Shown here one piece after another: positions 61,888 through 64,000 of a stretch of DNA of 64,000 bases (positions are counted from its first letter, which is position 1; each line of letters opens with the position of its first letter). Under the pieces are notes generated by a model. That model was not told the origin of the DNA. It did no database searches and saw nothing but the letters and a program-made list of their open reading frames with translations. The stretch covers positions 241,204-305,203 of the forward strand of contig NZ_JAFBDQ010000002.1 in the NCBI RefSeq assembly GCF_016908315.1, written 5' to 3'. Made by a program: the position numbers and the translations under genes. Source of the stretch: Halanaerobacter jeridensis. Its GTDB lineage: Bacteria; Bacillota; Halanaerobiia; Halobacteroidales; Halobacteroidaceae.

Positions 61888-63945
61888 ATGGTTGAGAAGA
61901 GTAAATCAAATTATATAAAATATAATAAAACAATAATTATAGGAGTAGTAATATTATTACTATTATTCAGTGCTGTTTTTTATTATTTTTATCAATTAGC
62001 TTATAATAATCAACTACAGTCTTTTATTGCTCAACAGCAGTTATATTTAAAAATTGTAACAGGTAATTTCAAACGAAGATTAGAAATGATTATTGAAAAA
62101 CCATATAATATACATTTGAAAAATATTTCTAGTAAAGGAGAACTTAGTAATTCTTTGCAGCTTCATGGATTGCCTGAAATAAGATATATGGCATTAGTAG
62201 AAAAAAATGGAGCAGTGAGAAGGTTAAATAATAAATTTGGTGATGCAAATTTAGAAAAACTAAATTCGAAAATAAGTGATTTGGCCCAGAATAATTGGAA
62301 TAGTATCAAAGGTAATTATCAGATACCTGCACTACAAATTTCTAAAGAAAAACAATTAATGTTAGTTTTTTATCCGCTAAAGATTTCTGGACAGAAAAAG
62401 ATAATTGCTTTTGCTGTTGATTTAAGTATCTTAACTCAAAATTATATTGCTCCTATTAAGCTAAATAAAAGTGGTATTGGTTATTTAATAGATGGTCAAG
62501 GCAGGGTTGTCTATGATCATGCTGAAGAAATCATTGGTGATAGTGTATTTGAATTACATCAAGATTATGAAAAATTACTTGCAGTAGATAAAAAAATGAT
62601 TAATACTCATTCTGGAACTGATAGCTATAATTTTATAGTAAGAGAGACTGGGGAAGAAAGTAAAAAATATATATCGTGGCAGACAATTAGATTAGGGTCT
62701 AATCAGTTAGTATTAGCTATATCTACGCCGGAGGATGATATAGTTGCTGGGATTAAAAGTCTGCGCAATAAGTTAATAATTTTAACTAGTATAATCTTTG
62801 TTGTTTTAATTTTAGCAGGCTATAGTTTTTATAAGTTTAATAAACAGCGATTAGTTAATATATTAGAAGATTTACAAGAAGATTATGAGCAACAAACGGA
62901 AAGACTACAAACTTTATCAGAAATGGTAGAACAGTCTGATGATAGTATCATGCAGACAGATACTGCTGGTAATATAGAATATGTCAATTCAGCGACGGAA
63001 GAATTATTTGGCTGGTCAAGAGAAGAATTAAATGGTAAAAGTCCTGAGATTTTTAATGCTGAAGAGAATAGCGATGAAATACAAACAGAAATTTTTTCAA
63101 CTTTGGCCCAAGGGGAGATATATGAAAATGAAATATTAAATCAACGGAAAGATGGGTCAACTTTTTGGTGTCAATTAAAAACTGTTCCTTTAATTAATAG
63201 TTCAGGTGAGACTTATGCTTATATGGGCATTCAGCGAAATATTACTGAGCGTATGGAAAGAGAAGAAAGATTAAAAGAGGCTAAAGAAGAAGCTGAAGTA
63301 GCCAATCAAGCTAAATCAGAATTTTTAGCTAATATGAGTCATGAAATTAGAACTCCTTTGAATGCAGTAATTGGTTTTAGTGATTTATTAAACGAATTAG
63401 TTGAAAGTAATCAGCAACAAGAGTATGTAACTGCAATTAAAACTTCAGGAGAAACTTTATTAACTTTAATTAATGATATATTAGATTTATCTAAAATTGA
63501 ATCTGGTAATTTAGAAATAGATTATGATTATTTTGATTTAGAGCAATTGATTAGAGAAATGGAACAAATATTTACTAATGAAATTAAGCAGAAAGATTTA
63601 AAATTAATTATAGATTTAAAGTCTGAATTGCCTTTAATTAAGTTAGATAAAACAAGAATGCGCCAAATTTTGTTGAATTTAGTTGGTAATGCAGTCAAGT
63701 TTACTGAGCAAGGTTATATTAAAATAGTTGTAGATATAAAGAAGCAAAGTAAAGAGAAAGTAACTCTTTATTTATCCATTGAAGATACAGGAGTTGGCAT
63801 TGCAGAAGAAAAAGAAATTTTTAAATCTTTTCGGCAAGGTAATAATCAGCTTAATAAAGAATATCAAGGAACCGGATTAGGATTAACAATGACCTACCTG
63901 AAGGGAAGCCCGTTCAGGTTTCTTCATTCATTGAAACGAGCCTAA
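61888..63945 (+). pseudogene. membrane sensor kinase gene truncated by an IS200/IS605-type element
   Basis: Sensor kinase: TM (about 12-32), external sensor (about 33-285), TM (about 290-312), PAS (about 345-460), HisKA SHEIRTP (His485), HATPase with N-box NLVGNAVKF and G1 EDTGVGIAE. The frame enters the inserted element right after the G2 box (GTGLGLTM), so the last ATPase strands and helix, and any C-terminal receiver, are lost, replaced by about 16 element-encoded residues. Autophosphorylation is doubtful. The ATG at 61888 follows CGGAGGTG. Confidence 0.85.
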
Positions 63946-64000
63946 TCTGAACCTACCGTAAATGGCAAGACAAATCAGGTCTTACAGTTTCTAGACCAGC
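63882..64000 (-). mobile_element. right end of a second IS200/IS605-type element copy (continues past window)
   Basis: 63896-64000 matches 6604-6709 with four differences, including the right-end hairpin 63896-63919. The bases just outside the hairpin (ATTAAYAATGAC) are also shared by both copies, so the true terminus lies some 10-15 bases beyond it, about 63880. Orientation puts any tnpB on the minus strand beyond the window edge. Whether this copy is complete or the short derivative cannot be seen. Confidence 0.75.

Noticed and set aside
63880..63895. Matching bases outside the right-end hairpin in both element copies taken as a shared guide target
   Set aside because: IS200/IS605 right ends normally extend several bases past the hairpin, so the match is more simply part of the element.

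Overview
The window is AT-rich DNA from an anaerobic, probably halophilic Firmicute. The best guess is the order Halanaerobiales (Halobacteroidaceae-like). The grounds are the low GC content, strong AGGAGG-type ribosome sites, an anaerobic Ni-CO dehydrogenase operon, class III fructose-bisphosphatase, meso-diaminopimelate dehydrogenase, Trk/RCK potassium uptake, strongly acidic proteins and Spo0A-box-like sites. The order is inferred; no rRNA or tRNA gene was seen.

Layout. 1-4.6 kb: a dicarboxylate/amino-acid symporter, a split ArsP-type permease pair and a PAS-GGDEF diguanylate cyclase, ending in a terminator shared with the convergent fbp gene. 6.6-7.0 kb: a decayed IS200/IS605-type element directly upstream of fbp. 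7.3-12.1 kb: a glutaredoxin/thioredoxin-reductase-like fusion, an S24-type repressor divergent from a small HTH protein, a degenerate GGDEF protein, an intact PAS-GGDEF protein and a patatin-like lipase whose stop lies in a 220-base foldback repeat. 12.5-18.1 kb: an atypical P-type ATPase, a cyclophilin and a chemoreceptor. 18.3-22.9 kb: the operon cooF-cooS-cooC-FAD/NAD oxidoreductase.

22.9-29.3 kb is the most interesting region. A strong promoter and a c-di-AMP (ydaO/yuaA) riboswitch with a terminator precede a sensor kinase, two response regulators without DNA-binding domains, two RCK (TrkA-like) proteins, a TrkH channel and a separate small protein that repeats TrkH's last membrane-pore-membrane unit. 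This looks like one c-di-AMP- and phosphorelay-linked potassium uptake system.

29.3-43.2 kb: a SHOCT protein, an arsenic module (arsM-arsR-nitroreductase), a large surface lipoprotein with HExxH, PKD and leucine-rich-repeat parts broken by an in-frame amber codon, glgC, an M24 peptidase, an HD-GYP phosphodiesterase, a SulP transporter and an EAL phosphodiesterase. 43.4-50.2 kb: a Cache-GGDEF-EAL protein behind a sigma-H-like promoter and Spo0A-like box, a MacAB-like efflux operon and ddh.

50.7-64.0 kb is a pure signalling island: REC-GGDEF, hybrid kinase, HPt, two paralogous multi-PAS hybrid kinases flanking a REC-PP2C phosphatase, and a last kinase cut off by a second copy of the element seen upstream of fbp. 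Seven proteins in the window carry GGDEF, EAL or HD-GYP domains, so cyclic-dinucleotide signalling dominates it.
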